29,699 nucleotides of DNA from UBA2093 sp049454855 (GCA_049454855.1 JBMUAQ010000010.1:1-29699); one strand, 5' to 3'; positions 16,666 through 24,538 are shown, counted from the stretch's first letter. The notes: generated by a model from the sequence alone, not told the origin. Translations and numbers: made by a program.

Positions 16666-17535
16666 ATGAGTGCCGGTAACCCGTTCCGGAGTGGTGACGT
16701 TCTCACCGGCGAGGTGTTCCGTGGCCAAACCTTCGAGGGCGTCGACTTCCGCGGTGTGCAGGTGGTGGGCTGTACTTTCGAGCGGTGCACCTTCGTGGAC
16801 TGCACCTTCGCGGATGAAGCCGTCACCGATGCCACGTTCGCCGGCTGTTCGTTCGTGCGCGTCGACTTCGACGGTGCCAACCTCAGCGACACCTCGTTCG
16901 CCGGGTCCGTCTTTGCCGGCTGCACCATGAGGGGGTCGTTCGCGGAGCGTGTCGACCTCTCGGAGACGCGTTTGCTCGGCACCGGTCTCGAGCCGGACGA
17001 CTTCGTCGTCACGTCCTCCGGGCACGACGACCACCTGCAGGAGACGGTGTCGGCTCTTGACCTCCCGGGGGCGCTCGATGCGAGCGGATGCATGTGGTGG
17101 GATGCCGAGATGCACGGGTGCGTGGCGATCGGTGCGAGGTTCGCGGGTGCGACGCTGGTGGGTGCGTCGTTCGACGGTGCGGTGCTGATCGACGCGTCGT
17201 TCAGGGACGCGCTCCTGCTCGACTGCTGGATGGTTGGCGCGATGCTCACCTGGCCCTCGGCCTTCGGCACATGGCGGGACTACGCAACGGGCGACGGCGA
17301 GGGATTCGAGACGATGCTCGGATGGGACGACATCCGCGAGGACGGGAGCAACCTCGGCACGTGCCGCGTCGACTTCTCCGGCGTGCGACACAACACGGAT
17401 GAGGAGCACGACAGAACCGAACCGTGCGACGAGGACGGCTGGCCATTGAGGGCGCCCGGAACGATGTGGCCCGCCGGGTTCGAGCCCGGCCCCGCCAACG
17501 CCAGGCGCAACGAGGTGGCTCTCGGCGACCTGTGA
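16666..17535 (+). CDS. Pentapeptide-repeat protein
   Basis: The 289-aa product has two blocks of pentapeptide-type repeats. The first runs from about residue 13 to 105 (FRGQTFEGVDFRG, FERCTFVDCTFAD, FDGANLSDTSFAG) and the second from about 142 to 195 (FAGATLVGASFDGAVLIDASFRDALLLDC), separated by a loop with a DDHLQE stretch. An acidic 90-residue tail rich in Trp, Gly and Asp follows, without repeats. The repeats have Phe or Leu at the centre, so a right-handed quadrilateral beta-helix is expected. Family members include DNA-mimicking gyrase protectors (MfpA/Qnr), but most are uncharacterised and nothing here proves a gyrase role. The ATG at 16666 is preferred over TTG 16648 because of the promoter position. 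It stands alone between hemW and the tRNA. Confidence 0.85.
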   Translation: MSAGNPFRSGDVLTGEVFRGQTFEGVDFRGVQVVGCTFERCTFVDCTFADEAVTDATFAGCSFVRVDFDGANLSDTSFAGSVFAGCTMRGSFAERVDLSETRLLGTGLEPDDFVVTSSGHDDHLQETVSALDLPGALDASGCMWWDAEMHGCVAIGARFAGATLVGASFDGAVLIDASFRDALLLDCWMVGAMLTWPSAFGTWRDYATGDGEGFETMLGWDDIREDGSNLGTCRVDFSGVRHNTDEEHDRTEPCDEDGWPLRAPGTMWPAGFEPGPANARRNEVALGDL

Positions 17536-17577
17536 CGGCCCGGGAACCCGGCTGGTAGCCTGCGGGTTCCCTAGTTA

Positions 17578-17654
17578 GGGCGCGTAGCTCAGTTGGTTAG
17601 AGCGCCACCATGACACGGTGGAGGTCCCGGGTTCGAGTCCCGTCGTGCCCACCA
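17578..17654 (+). tRNA. tRNA-Val (anticodon GAC)
   Basis: A full cloverleaf can be drawn. The acceptor is GGGCGCG with CGTGCCC (one G-U pair), the D-arm GCTC/GAGC encloses AGTTGGTTA, and the anticodon stem CCACC/GGTGG has loop ATGACAC, so the anticodon is GAC (valine). The T-arm has loop TTCGAGT, with a C-U mismatch at its outermost pair. CCA is encoded at 17652-17654. A TAGCCT box at 17556-17561 is a possible -10. The inverted repeat CCCTA-GT-TAGGG (17569-17580) overlaps the 5' end. The downstream EamA gene starts one nucleotide after the CCA. Confidence 0.96.
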
Positions 17655-17655
17655 G

Positions 17656-18492
17656 ATGGCTGTCCTTCTCGCCCTGCTGACGGCCTGCACCTACGGCACC
17701 GCCGACTGGCTCGGGGGCCGTGCCACCCGGCATCTCCCTGCCGTGGTCGTCACCTTCGTCGGCCAGCTGGCCGGCATGGTGGTGCTCGCCGTCGCGGCGT
17801 TCACCTCCGGCATCGCCGTTCCGGGGGCATCCGACTGGGCGTGGAGCGCACTCGCCGGTCTCGCAGGTTCCACCGGTTTGCTGGCGTTCTACACCGCGAT
17901 GAGCAGCGGGCACATGACAGTGGTGGCCCCGATCACCGCGGTCATGAACGCCTCGATACCGCTGGTCGTGGGTTTCGCCATAGGCGAGAGGCCGGCCACC
18001 GGGGCGGTGGTGGGTGTGGTGCTGGCACTGCTCGCGATTGCCCTGATCAGTGACGTGCTCGGGCCGGGTCACCACCGCGCCCCGTCGCGGGTGGTTCTGC
18101 TGGGTGCGGCGGGCGGCGCAGCCTTCGGGCTGATCCTCGTGTTTCTCCACCAGACGGGGGAGGGCACCGGTGTGTGGCCCGTGCTCATCATGCGGTTCGT
18201 GTCGACCCCGTTCATGCTCGTCCTCATCGCAGCGACGCGACCCTCATTCGCCGGGGTGCGTGAACGACGTGTTTTCGTGCTCGGCTCGGGCATCCTCGAC
18301 AGCCTCGCCAACTGGTTCTATGTGCTGGCCGTGCGCGAGGGGCTGCTGTCGGTGGTGTCGGTGATCGTCACCCTCTACCCGGCTGCCACCATGGTGCTTG
18401 CCATCGGCATCGACCGTGAGAGGGTGCACCGTGCCCAGGTGCTCGGCATCGCGCTCGCAGGGACAGCGCTGACGTTGATCGTGCTGTCCTGA
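17656..18492 (+). CDS. EamA/DMT-superfamily transporter
   Basis: The 278-aa protein has about ten membrane helices in two EamA repeats (first repeat from MAVLLALLTACTYGTADWLGGRATR; second from VVLLGAAGGAAFGLILVFLHQ to TLIVLS). It resembles drug/metabolite transporters such as RhaT- and YddG-type exporters; the substrate is unknown. The first helix begins at the first codon, so ATG 17656 is very probably the true start. That ATG lies one base beyond the tRNA-Val CCA end and no ribosome binding site intervenes. Transcription probably reads through the tRNA, and 3' processing would leave a near-leaderless mRNA. It is convergent with the hydrolase gene, with a 10-nt gap. Confidence 0.87.
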   Translation: MAVLLALLTACTYGTADWLGGRATRHLPAVVVTFVGQLAGMVVLAVAAFTSGIAVPGASDWAWSALAGLAGSTGLLAFYTAMSSGHMTVVAPITAVMNASIPLVVGFAIGERPATGAVVGVVLALLAIALISDVLGPGHHRAPSRVVLLGAAGGAAFGLILVFLHQTGEGTGVWPVLIMRFVSTPFMLVLIAATRPSFAGVRERRVFVLGSGILDSLANWFYVLAVREGLLSVVSVIVTLYPAATMVLAIGIDRERVHRAQVLGIALAGTALTLIVLS

Positions 18493-18502
18493 CAGCGGCC
18501 GG

Positions 18503-19825
18503 TCAGGACTCCTGCGCGCGTTTCACCACGGCCTCGGACTCACGGGCGGCACCCTTGAAGATGCCCTTGGCCATCAGTGAGCTCTCGGACTTCCGGCGCA
18601 TCTCGTAGATGGCGGCGCGCACCTCGTGGATCTCCGGGTCGGAAGGTTCCGCCCAGCCGGCGAGGTCGGCGAGGTGGCAGGCGAGCCGCAGGTCGCCCGC
18701 CAGTGCGATCTCGTGCGCGCGACGCACGAGAACATCGGCTCCGCCCGCCAGGGCCGCGATCTCGCTCCCGACCGCTGCGTCGGGGGCGGGCTTCAGACGT
18801 GATGCCGCCCCGTCCCACCAGCCGCCGAACTGGCGCCACACGCCGCGCACCACGAACTCGGGTTCGTCGTACAGCGGGCGCAGGTACGGCTTCGCGAGGG
18901 TGTCAGCGGGCACGCGCACGGTGTGCACGATCTCGTCGAGGGTTGCTCCTGCGTTCATCATCCCCAGCACGTCGCGCACCAGGTTCTCGAGCGCCGTTGC
19001 GATCTCGTCCAGCACCCGGGCGATGCGCTCGCGTCCCGCGATCGGGAGGCCGTGGGCGGGCAGGAGCAGTTCGGGCTCCTTCGCGATGATGCGGCGCAGG
19101 GTGGCGGCCCACTCGATCGGCCATCGCTGCACCTTCTGCGGGTTGCCGGCGTTCGGGAAGTTCCAGATCACGAAGTCGCCCGTGGCGACCCACTTCTTCC
19201 CGGGGAACCACGTCCACAGGTGGTCGTCGGTCTCGCCCTTGCCGTGGTGGAACTCGAGCGTGGTTCCGCCGATGGAGTCCACTGTGAAGTCGCCCACCAC
19301 ATCGGTGACGTCGGCGGTGTCGGGAGGAAGGAAGAACCCGAGCCGACCGCCGCCCGATGCGGGTCGCAGGTCGTTCACCATGCCGAGGTCGTCGCGCACG
19401 CCGCCGAACTGGCGGGCGTTGATCAACTGGTTCCACGCGTCTGTTGCGCGGTAGCGGTCGAACCGGCGCTGCACGTTCTCGTGGCCCACGACGCGCAACG
19501 GGGCATGGCCGTTGTCGCGGTTGTGCGCGGCGAAGGCGCCGCTGCCGCCGACGTGGTCGATGTGCCCGTGCGTGTACACCAGTGTGTGGATGCGTCCGGG
19601 CCGCCACCTCGCAAGCTCGGACACGATCTGCGAACCCGAGTTGTAGTGGCTCGCATCGAAGCACACGAGCCCCTCGCCGGAGTCCCACGCGACCGTGTGG
19701 CTGAAGGACTCCACCATCGCGAGACCGTCGGCAACCTCGGATAGCTCGCCGCTGGTGCGGTTCACCGGGCCGTCGACGACGCCGGAGTCGATCACCTTCG
19801 TCGAGAGGGCGAGCAGGTCAGCCAT
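18503..19825 (-). CDS. Alkylsulfatase-like metallo-beta-lactamase-fold hydrolase
   Basis: The 440-aa product has the zinc motif THGHIDH (residues 85-91; His86, His88, Asp90, His91), a second metal region with GETDDHLWTWFPGKKWVATGDF, and PAHGLPIAG near the end of the MBL domain. A helical domain follows with a pattern typical of the alkylsulfatase dimerisation domain (VPADTLAKPYLRPLYDEPEFVVRGVWRQFGGWWDG, then LAGGADVLVRRAHEIALAGDLRLACHLADLAGWAEPSDPEIHEVRAAI). SdsA1/BDS1-type enzymes cleave alkyl sulfates, but this protein ends before their C-terminal SCP-2-like domain, so the substrate may differ. The ATG at 19825 lies 2 nt after the acyl-CoA dehydrogenase stop, implying a shared transcript. 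A lipid-like ester or sulfate substrate linked to beta-oxidation is inferred. Confidence 0.82.
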   Translation of the reverse strand: MADLLALSTKVIDSGVVDGPVNRTSGELSEVADGLAMVESFSHTVAWDSGEGLVCFDASHYNSGSQIVSELARWRPGRIHTLVYTHGHIDHVGGSGAFAAHNRDNGHAPLRVVGHENVQRRFDRYRATDAWNQLINARQFGGVRDDLGMVNDLRPASGGGRLGFFLPPDTADVTDVVGDFTVDSIGGTTLEFHHGKGETDDHLWTWFPGKKWVATGDFVIWNFPNAGNPQKVQRWPIEWAATLRRIIAKEPELLLPAHGLPIAGRERIARVLDEIATALENLVRDVLGMMNAGATLDEIVHTVRVPADTLAKPYLRPLYDEPEFVVRGVWRQFGGWWDGAASRLKPAPDAAVGSEIAALAGGADVLVRRAHEIALAGDLRLACHLADLAGWAEPSDPEIHEVRAAIYEMRRKSESSLMAKGIFKGAARESEAVVKRAQES

Positions 19826-19827
19826 GC

Positions 19828-20928
19828 TCAGCCCTTGGCAAGACCGAGCACGCGCTCGCCGAGGATGTTGCGCATCACGTTCGACGTGCCGCCCATGATC
19901 GTGTAGCCGGGGAAGTAGAGCCAGTCCTTGGTCCAGTCGGTCCACAGCGTGGTCTCCATGCCGAGCACACGCGAGGCGAACTGCGCCACGCGCTGCTCGT
20001 GCTCGGTGCAGAAGCACTTGGTGGCGGCGGAGAACCCGGCGGGGGCCTGGCGCAGCACCTCGCGCACCACGAGTATGCGGCCGATGATGTAGCCGGCCTC
20101 GATGGCGGCGACCTCCTGGCGCACCGAGGGGTCGCTCATGTCGGCGTGGGCCTTCGCATGCTCGTAGTAGGAGTAGTTCGACACCAGACGGTCGATGCCG
20201 CCTCGCTCGTGCTCCAGCTGGCGCATGGTCTGGCCGAACGCACCGCCCTCGCGGCCCACCAGGTTCTCCTTCGGCACGCGGACGTCGGTGTAGAAGACCT
20301 CGCAGAAGTGACGGTTCGTCGTCATGTCGGTGATGCGGCGCACCTCGATGCCGGGGGTGTCCATCGGCACGATGATCTCGCTGATTCCCTGGTGCGGCGG
20401 CCCGTCGTTCGAGGTGCGGCAGATGAGGTAGCAGTAGTCGGCGTCGGCGCCGAAGCTGGTCCAGATCTTCTGGCCGTTGATGACCCATTCGTCACCGTCG
20501 TCGCGTGCGCTCGTCTTCAGCGACGCGAGGTCGCTGCCCGAGTTGGGCTCGGACATGCCGATGCACCAGGTGGTCTCGCCCGAGAGGATGCGGGGCAGGA
20601 ACTTCTCCTGCTGCTCCTTGGTGCCGTACTGGATGAGGGCCGGTCCCATCTGGCGGTCACCGAACCAGCTCGCAGCAATGGGGGCACCGGCCTTGATCAT
20701 CTCCTCGCCCACGATGAGTCGGTCGATCGCCGGACGGCCGCCACCGCCGAACTCCTTCGGCCATGTCATTCCGATCCAACCGAGCGCGGCGAGCTCGCGG
20801 GAGAACTCCTTCGAGTAGCCGTTCATCCAGCAGTCGTTGTGCCGGCCGTAGCGGGCGACCGCTTCCGCGGCCACCTTGCGGGCCTGGTCGCGCAGCGCCT
20901 CTTGTTCGGGGGTCCAGGCGAAGTCCAT
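19828..20928 (-). CDS. Acyl-CoA dehydrogenase (FadE-type)
   Basis: The 366-aa product has the acyl-CoA dehydrogenase fold: N-terminal helices from MDFAWTPEQEALRDQ, the middle beta-domain with CIGMSEPNSGSDLASLKTSARDDGDEWVINGQKIWTSFG (FAD and substrate contacts), and a C-terminal helical domain ending TIMGGTSNVMRNILGERVLGLAKG. It would catalyse FAD-dependent alpha,beta-dehydrogenation of an acyl-CoA. At the usual catalytic position the EGT motif reads GGT, so the base may instead be the Glu in LEHERGG, as in the isovaleryl-CoA dehydrogenase or long-chain type, or the protein may work as one half of a heteromer. The start ATG 20928 is supported by TACGAT ending 7 nt upstream. It is followed at 2 nt by the hydrolase gene. 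Confidence 0.88.
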   Translation of the reverse strand: MDFAWTPEQEALRDQARKVAAEAVARYGRHNDCWMNGYSKEFSRELAALGWIGMTWPKEFGGGGRPAIDRLIVGEEMIKAGAPIAASWFGDRQMGPALIQYGTKEQQEKFLPRILSGETTWCIGMSEPNSGSDLASLKTSARDDGDEWVINGQKIWTSFGADADYCYLICRTSNDGPPHQGISEIIVPMDTPGIEVRRITDMTTNRHFCEVFYTDVRVPKENLVGREGGAFGQTMRQLEHERGGIDRLVSNYSYYEHAKAHADMSDPSVRQEVAAIEAGYIIGRILVVREVLRQAPAGFSAATKCFCTEHEQRVAQFASRVLGMETTLWTDWTKDWLYFPGYTIMGGTSNVMRNILGERVLGLAKG

Positions 20929-20935
20929 CGGCGCA

Positions 20936-20941
20936 ATCGTA
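20936..20941 (-). promoter_or_regulatory. -10 box of acyl-CoA dehydrogenase gene
   Basis: TACGAT on the minus strand ends 7 nt before ATG 20928, with no Shine-Dalgarno. Confidence 0.5.
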
Positions 20942-20964
20942 GGAGTCGGTCCACAGGGCTGCGC

Positions 20965-20989
20965 TATTGTGTACAAGTCTGATACAAGT
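20965..20989. promoter_or_regulatory. icd upstream repeats (possible operator and -10)
   Basis: TACAAGT occurs twice (20972-20978 and 20983-20989), 11 bp apart, about one helical turn. The first copy also forms the inverted repeat TTGT-GT-ACAA (20967-20976), and TATTGT (20965-20970) is a candidate -10 for icd. It is the AT-richest stretch of the 89-bp divergent gap, so it is a candidate regulator site for icd, for the dehydrogenase, or for both. Confidence 0.35.
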
Positions 20990-21017
20990 TCCCCCGGACC
21001 GTTCGAAAGGGTTCCCC

Positions 21018-22235
21018 GTGGCCAAGATCAAGGTTGACAATCCGGTCGTCGAGCTCGACGGCGACGAGATGACCCGCATCATCTGGAAGTTCATCAAGGA
21101 CAGGCTGATCCTGCCGTACCTCGACGTGAACCTCGAGTACTACGACCTCGGCATCGAGCACCGCGACGCCACCGACGACCAGGTCACGGTGGACTCCGCC
21201 AACGCCATCCTCAAGCACGGCGTCGGTGTGAAGTGCGCCACCATCACCCCCGATGAGGCCCGCGTGGAGGAGTTCGGCCTGAAGAAGATGTGGAAGTCGC
21301 CGAACGGCACCATCCGCAACATCCTCGGCGGCGTGGTGTTCCGCGAGCCGATCATCTGCTCGAACATCCCGCGTCTCGTGCCCGGGTGGACCAAGCCGAT
21401 CATCATCGGCCGTCACGCGCACGGGGACCAGTACAAGGCCACGGACTTCAAGGTGCCGGGTGCCGGCACGGTCACCATCACCTACACGCCCGCCGACGGG
21501 AGCGAGCCCGTGCAGATGGAGATCGCGAAGTTCGGCAAGGACGGCGGCGTCACAATGGGCATGTACAACTTCAACGACTCCATCCGCGATTTCGCCCGTG
21601 CCTCGTTCCGTTACGGCCTTGCCCGCAACTACCCGGTGTACATGAGCACCAAGAACACCATCCTCAAGGCCTACGACGGCCAGTTCAAGGACCTCTTCGA
21701 GGAGGTGTTCGAGGCCGAGTTCAGGGCCGATTTCGAGAAGGCCGGTCTCACGTACGAGCACCGTCTCATCGACGACATGGTGGCGTGCGCCATGAAGTGG
21801 GAGGGCGGCTACGTCTGGGCCTGCAAGAACTACGACGGCGACGTGCAGTCCGACACCGTGGCCCAGGGCTTCGGCTCGCTCGGCCTCATGACGTCGGTGC
21901 TCATGACGCCCGACGGCCGCACGGTGGAGGCCGAGGCCGCCCACGGCACCGTCACGCGCCACTACCGCGAGCACCAGAAGGGCAACAAGACCTCCACCAA
22001 CCCCATCGCGTCGATCTACGCATGGACGGGCGGTCTCAAGCACCGAGGCAAGCTCGACGACAACCCGAAGCTCGTCGACTTCGCGGAGAAGCTGGAGCGC
22101 GTGTGCGTGGAGTCGGTCGAGGCCGGCGAGATGACCAAGGACCTCTCCATCCTCGTGTCGCGCGACCAGCCGTGGCTCACCACCGAGGACTACCTAGAGG
22201 CGCTCGACCGCCGGCTCCAGCAGAAGATGGCCTGA
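21018..22235 (+). CDS. icd: NADP-dependent isocitrate dehydrogenase (homodimeric, mitochondrial-like type)
   Basis: The 405-aa product begins MAKIKVDNPVVELDGDEMTRIIW. It carries GGVVFREPIICSNIPRLVPGWTKPIIIGRHAHGDQYKATDF (isocitrate-binding region), the RLIDDMVACAMKWEGGYVWACKNYDGDV metal and substrate region, and AEAAHGTVTRHYREHQKG (NADP contacts). It is the type II homodimeric enzyme found in eukaryotes and mycobacteria (ICD-1), not the E. coli type. It converts isocitrate to 2-oxoglutarate with NADPH formation in the TCA cycle. GTG 21018 is chosen because GAAAGGG (21005-21011) lies 6 nt upstream and it gives the conserved N-terminus. Citrate synthase and aconitase lie nearby on the other strand. 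The quinone oxidoreductase gene starts 4 nt after its stop. Confidence 0.96.
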   Translation: MAKIKVDNPVVELDGDEMTRIIWKFIKDRLILPYLDVNLEYYDLGIEHRDATDDQVTVDSANAILKHGVGVKCATITPDEARVEEFGLKKMWKSPNGTIRNILGGVVFREPIICSNIPRLVPGWTKPIIIGRHAHGDQYKATDFKVPGAGTVTITYTPADGSEPVQMEIAKFGKDGGVTMGMYNFNDSIRDFARASFRYGLARNYPVYMSTKNTILKAYDGQFKDLFEEVFEAEFRADFEKAGLTYEHRLIDDMVACAMKWEGGYVWACKNYDGDVQSDTVAQGFGSLGLMTSVLMTPDGRTVEAEAAHGTVTRHYREHQKGNKTSTNPIASIYAWTGGLKHRGKLDDNPKLVDFAEKLERVCVESVEAGEMTKDLSILVSRDQPWLTTEDYLEALDRRLQQKMA

Positions 22236-22239
22236 CACC

Positions 22240-23226
22240 GTGAAGGCGGTGGTACTCACCGAGCACGGCGGGCCCGAGGTGCTCGTCATCCGCGAGGTGC
22301 CCGACCCCGTGCCGGGACCCGAGGAGGTGCTCGTGCGCGTTCACGCCACCGCGCTGAACCGTGCCGACCTCCTGCAGCGCATGGGCATGTACCCGAACCC
22401 GTTCCCGTCGGAGGCTGAGATCCCCGGTCTCGAGTTCGCGGGCACGGTGGAGTCCTGCGGCCCGCGCGTCACCATGTGGCAGCCGGGTGACGCGGTGATG
22501 GGCATCGTGTCCGGCGGTGCGTACGCCGAGAAACTGACGGTGCACGAGCGCCAGGCGTTTGCCGTCCCGGTCGGGATGCACCTGTCGCGGGCGGCGGCCA
22601 TCCCCGAGGTGTTCATCACCGCATGGGATGCGCTCGTGGTGCAGGGCGGTCTCACCGCCGGGCGCTGGGCCATGGTGCATGCGGGCGCATCGGGGGTGGG
22701 CACGGCCGCCATCCAGATCTGCCGTGCCATCGGCGCGCGCGTCATCGTCACCTGCTCGGCCGGCAAGGTGGAGGCCTGCCGTGCGCTCGGTGCCGACGTG
22801 GTGGTCGACTACGGCAGCCAGGATTTCGTCGAGGCCGCGCGCGACGCCACCGGCGGGGCAGGTGTCGACGTGATTCTCGACGTCATCGGGGGTGACTACG
22901 TGGAGCGCAACGTGGCGTCACTCGCGGTGAAGGGGCGCATCATCCAGGTCGGCGTGATGGCCGGCAAGCCCGTGCCGTTCAATGTGGGCGCGCTCCTCGC
23001 CAAGCGGGCCTCCATCACCGGCACGGTGCTGCGGGCAAGGCCGCTGGAGGAGAAGATCGCTGTCAGCCGCCGGTTCGCCGCCGAGATGCTGCCCCTGTTC
23101 GACAACGGCACGCTCGAGCCGGTGATCGACTGCCAGTACCGGATCGGAGACATCGCCATCGCGCACGAGTTGATGGCATCGAACGCCAACGTGGGCAAGA
23201 TCGTCGTGGTGGTCGCGACCGACTAG
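22240..23226 (+). CDS. NAD(P)H:quinone oxidoreductase, PIG3-like zinc-independent MDR
   Basis: The 328-aa product is a medium-chain dehydrogenase/reductase of the zinc-independent quinone oxidoreductase group. It has HATALNRADLLQRMGMYPNPFPSEAEIPGLEFAG (the ALNRADLLQR signature of the PIG3/TP53I3 family), then PEVFITAWDALVVQGGL and the nucleotide-binding motif HAGASGVGTAAIQICRAIGARVIVT. It probably reduces quinones with NADPH. The start GTG 22240 lies 4 nt after the icd stop, so it is likely co-transcribed with and translationally dependent on icd. An NADPH-making enzyme followed by an NADPH-using reductase is a sensible pairing, but this is inference. It converges on citrate synthase with a hairpin between. 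Confidence 0.9.
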   Translation: MKAVVLTEHGGPEVLVIREVPDPVPGPEEVLVRVHATALNRADLLQRMGMYPNPFPSEAEIPGLEFAGTVESCGPRVTMWQPGDAVMGIVSGGAYAEKLTVHERQAFAVPVGMHLSRAAAIPEVFITAWDALVVQGGLTAGRWAMVHAGASGVGTAAIQICRAIGARVIVTCSAGKVEACRALGADVVVDYGSQDFVEAARDATGGAGVDVILDVIGGDYVERNVASLAVKGRIIQVGVMAGKPVPFNVGALLAKRASITGTVLRARPLEEKIAVSRRFAAEMLPLFDNGTLEPVIDCQYRIGDIAIAHELMASNANVGKIVVVVATD

Positions 23227-23234
23227 TCGCGACC
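23211..23234. terminator. Bidirectional hairpin between convergent genes
   Basis: GGTCGCGAC (23211-23219) and GTCGCGACC (23226-23234) form a perfect 9-bp stem with loop CGACTA. The quinone oxidoreductase TAG stop straddles the loop and the 3' arm. It fills the 10-bp convergent gap with citrate synthase. No T-tract is present. Confidence 0.5.
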
Positions 23235-23236
23235 GG

Positions 23237-24505
23237 TCAGCGCTTGGCCGGCTCCACCCAGTCGCGGGCGTCGGGGCCGATGTACCACTGGCGCGGCCGG
23301 CTGATCTTCTGCTCCTTGTCGCCGAGCAGCTCCTTCATGTGCGCCAGCCAGCCGACGGTGCGGGGGATGGCGAACAACACGGTGAACATGTCGACGGGGA
23401 ACCCGAGCGCCTGGTAGATCAGCCCCGAGTAGAAGTCCACGTTCGGGTAGAGCTTGCGCGACTTGAAGTAGTCGTCACTGAGGGCGACCTCCTCGAGCTT
23501 CAGGGCGACATCGAGCAGCGGGTTCTTCCCGGTGACCTCGAACACCTCGTAGGCGGTCTTCTTGATGATGGTGGCGCGCGGGTCGAAGTTCTTGTACACG
23601 CGGTGACCGAAGCCCATCAGGCGGCCGGAGCCGCCCTTCACCCCCTCGATGAACGCGGGCACGTTGTCGACGCTGCCGATGTCGGCGAGCATGCGCACCA
23701 CGGCCTCGTTGGCGCCGCCGTGCAGCGGGCCGTACAGGGCCGCCGCCGCCGCCGCGGTGGCGGTGTAGGGGTCGCTCTGGGCCGAACTCACCACGCGCAT
23801 CGCGGTGGTGCCGCAGTTCTGCTCGTGGTCTGCGTGGAGGATGAACAGGATGTCCATGGCCCGGGCCAGCACGGGATCGACCTGGTAGTTGTCACCGATC
23901 TTGAACATCATGTTCAGGAAGTTCTGCGCGTACGACATCGAGTTGTTCGGGAGAACGAAGGGGAGACCCTGGCTGAACCGGTAGCACATCGCCGCGATGG
24001 TGGGAACCTTGGCGATGAGGCGCATGGTCTGCTTCTCGAGCGAGGCGGCATCGAAGATGTCCTTGGCGTCGTCGTAGAAGGTGCCGAGCGCGGCAGTGGC
24101 CGACACGAACATGCCCATCGGGTGGGCGTCGTAGTGGAAGCCGTCCACGAACCGCTTGCGCATGTTCTCGTGGATCAGCGTGTGGTGGGTGACATCGTGC
24201 ACCCACCCGTCCATCTGCGCGGGCGTCGGCAGCTCGCCGTTCAGCAGCAGGTACGCGACCTCGAGGAAGGTGGACTTCTCGGCCAGCTGCTCGATCGGGT
24301 AGCCGCGGTAGCGCAGCACCCCGTTGTCGCCGTCGAGGTAGGTGATGGTGCTCGCACACGCCGCGGTGGAGAGGTACGCCGGGTCGTACATGAAGAGGTT
24401 CGGGTCGAGCTCGCGCAGTGCGGCCGAGGAGAACGTCCCCCCGTTGATCGGCACCGTGACCTTCTTTCCGGTTCGGTCATCGATGATGGTGATGGTGTCA
24501 GCCAC
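23237..24505 (-). CDS. gltA: Citrate synthase (type II, GltA-like)
   Basis: The 422-aa product matches hexameric GltA (E. coli 427 aa). It has an N-terminal beta domain, then HADHEQN (His224/His227), the catalytic YGPLHGGANEAV (His262), GFGHRVYKNFDPRA (His301) and the catalytic Asp357 in NVDFYSGLIYQALGFP. It condenses oxaloacetate with acetyl-CoA to citrate. Start GTG 24505 has a clear ribosome binding site GAAGGGGA (24519-24512) 6 nt upstream, so unlike many genes here it has a conventional leader. That leader contains a GTGGGG/CCCCAC hairpin. It is convergent with the icd operon and lies downstream of the carboxyltransferase gene. Confidence 0.96.
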   Translation of the reverse strand: MADTITIIDDRTGKKVTVPINGGTFSSAALRELDPNLFMYDPAYLSTAACASTITYLDGDNGVLRYRGYPIEQLAEKSTFLEVAYLLLNGELPTPAQMDGWVHDVTHHTLIHENMRKRFVDGFHYDAHPMGMFVSATAALGTFYDDAKDIFDAASLEKQTMRLIAKVPTIAAMCYRFSQGLPFVLPNNSMSYAQNFLNMMFKIGDNYQVDPVLARAMDILFILHADHEQNCGTTAMRVVSSAQSDPYTATAAAAAALYGPLHGGANEAVVRMLADIGSVDNVPAFIEGVKGGSGRLMGFGHRVYKNFDPRATIIKKTAYEVFEVTGKNPLLDVALKLEEVALSDDYFKSRKLYPNVDFYSGLIYQALGFPVDMFTVLFAIPRTVGWLAHMKELLGDKEQKISRPRQWYIGPDARDWVEPAKR

Positions 24506-24538
24506 GTGGGATCCCCTTCGAATACTGACTATGTGGGT

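Noticed and set aside
16651..17409. A 252-codon minus-strand frame opposite the pentapeptide gene
   Set aside because: The periodic forward repeat creates a periodic antisense frame. It has no domain of its own, and the forward strand has a promoter and family match.
19826..20488. An N-terminal extension of the MBL hydrolase frame
   Set aside because: It lies within the acyl-CoA dehydrogenase gene in another frame, and ATG 19825 directly follows that gene's stop.
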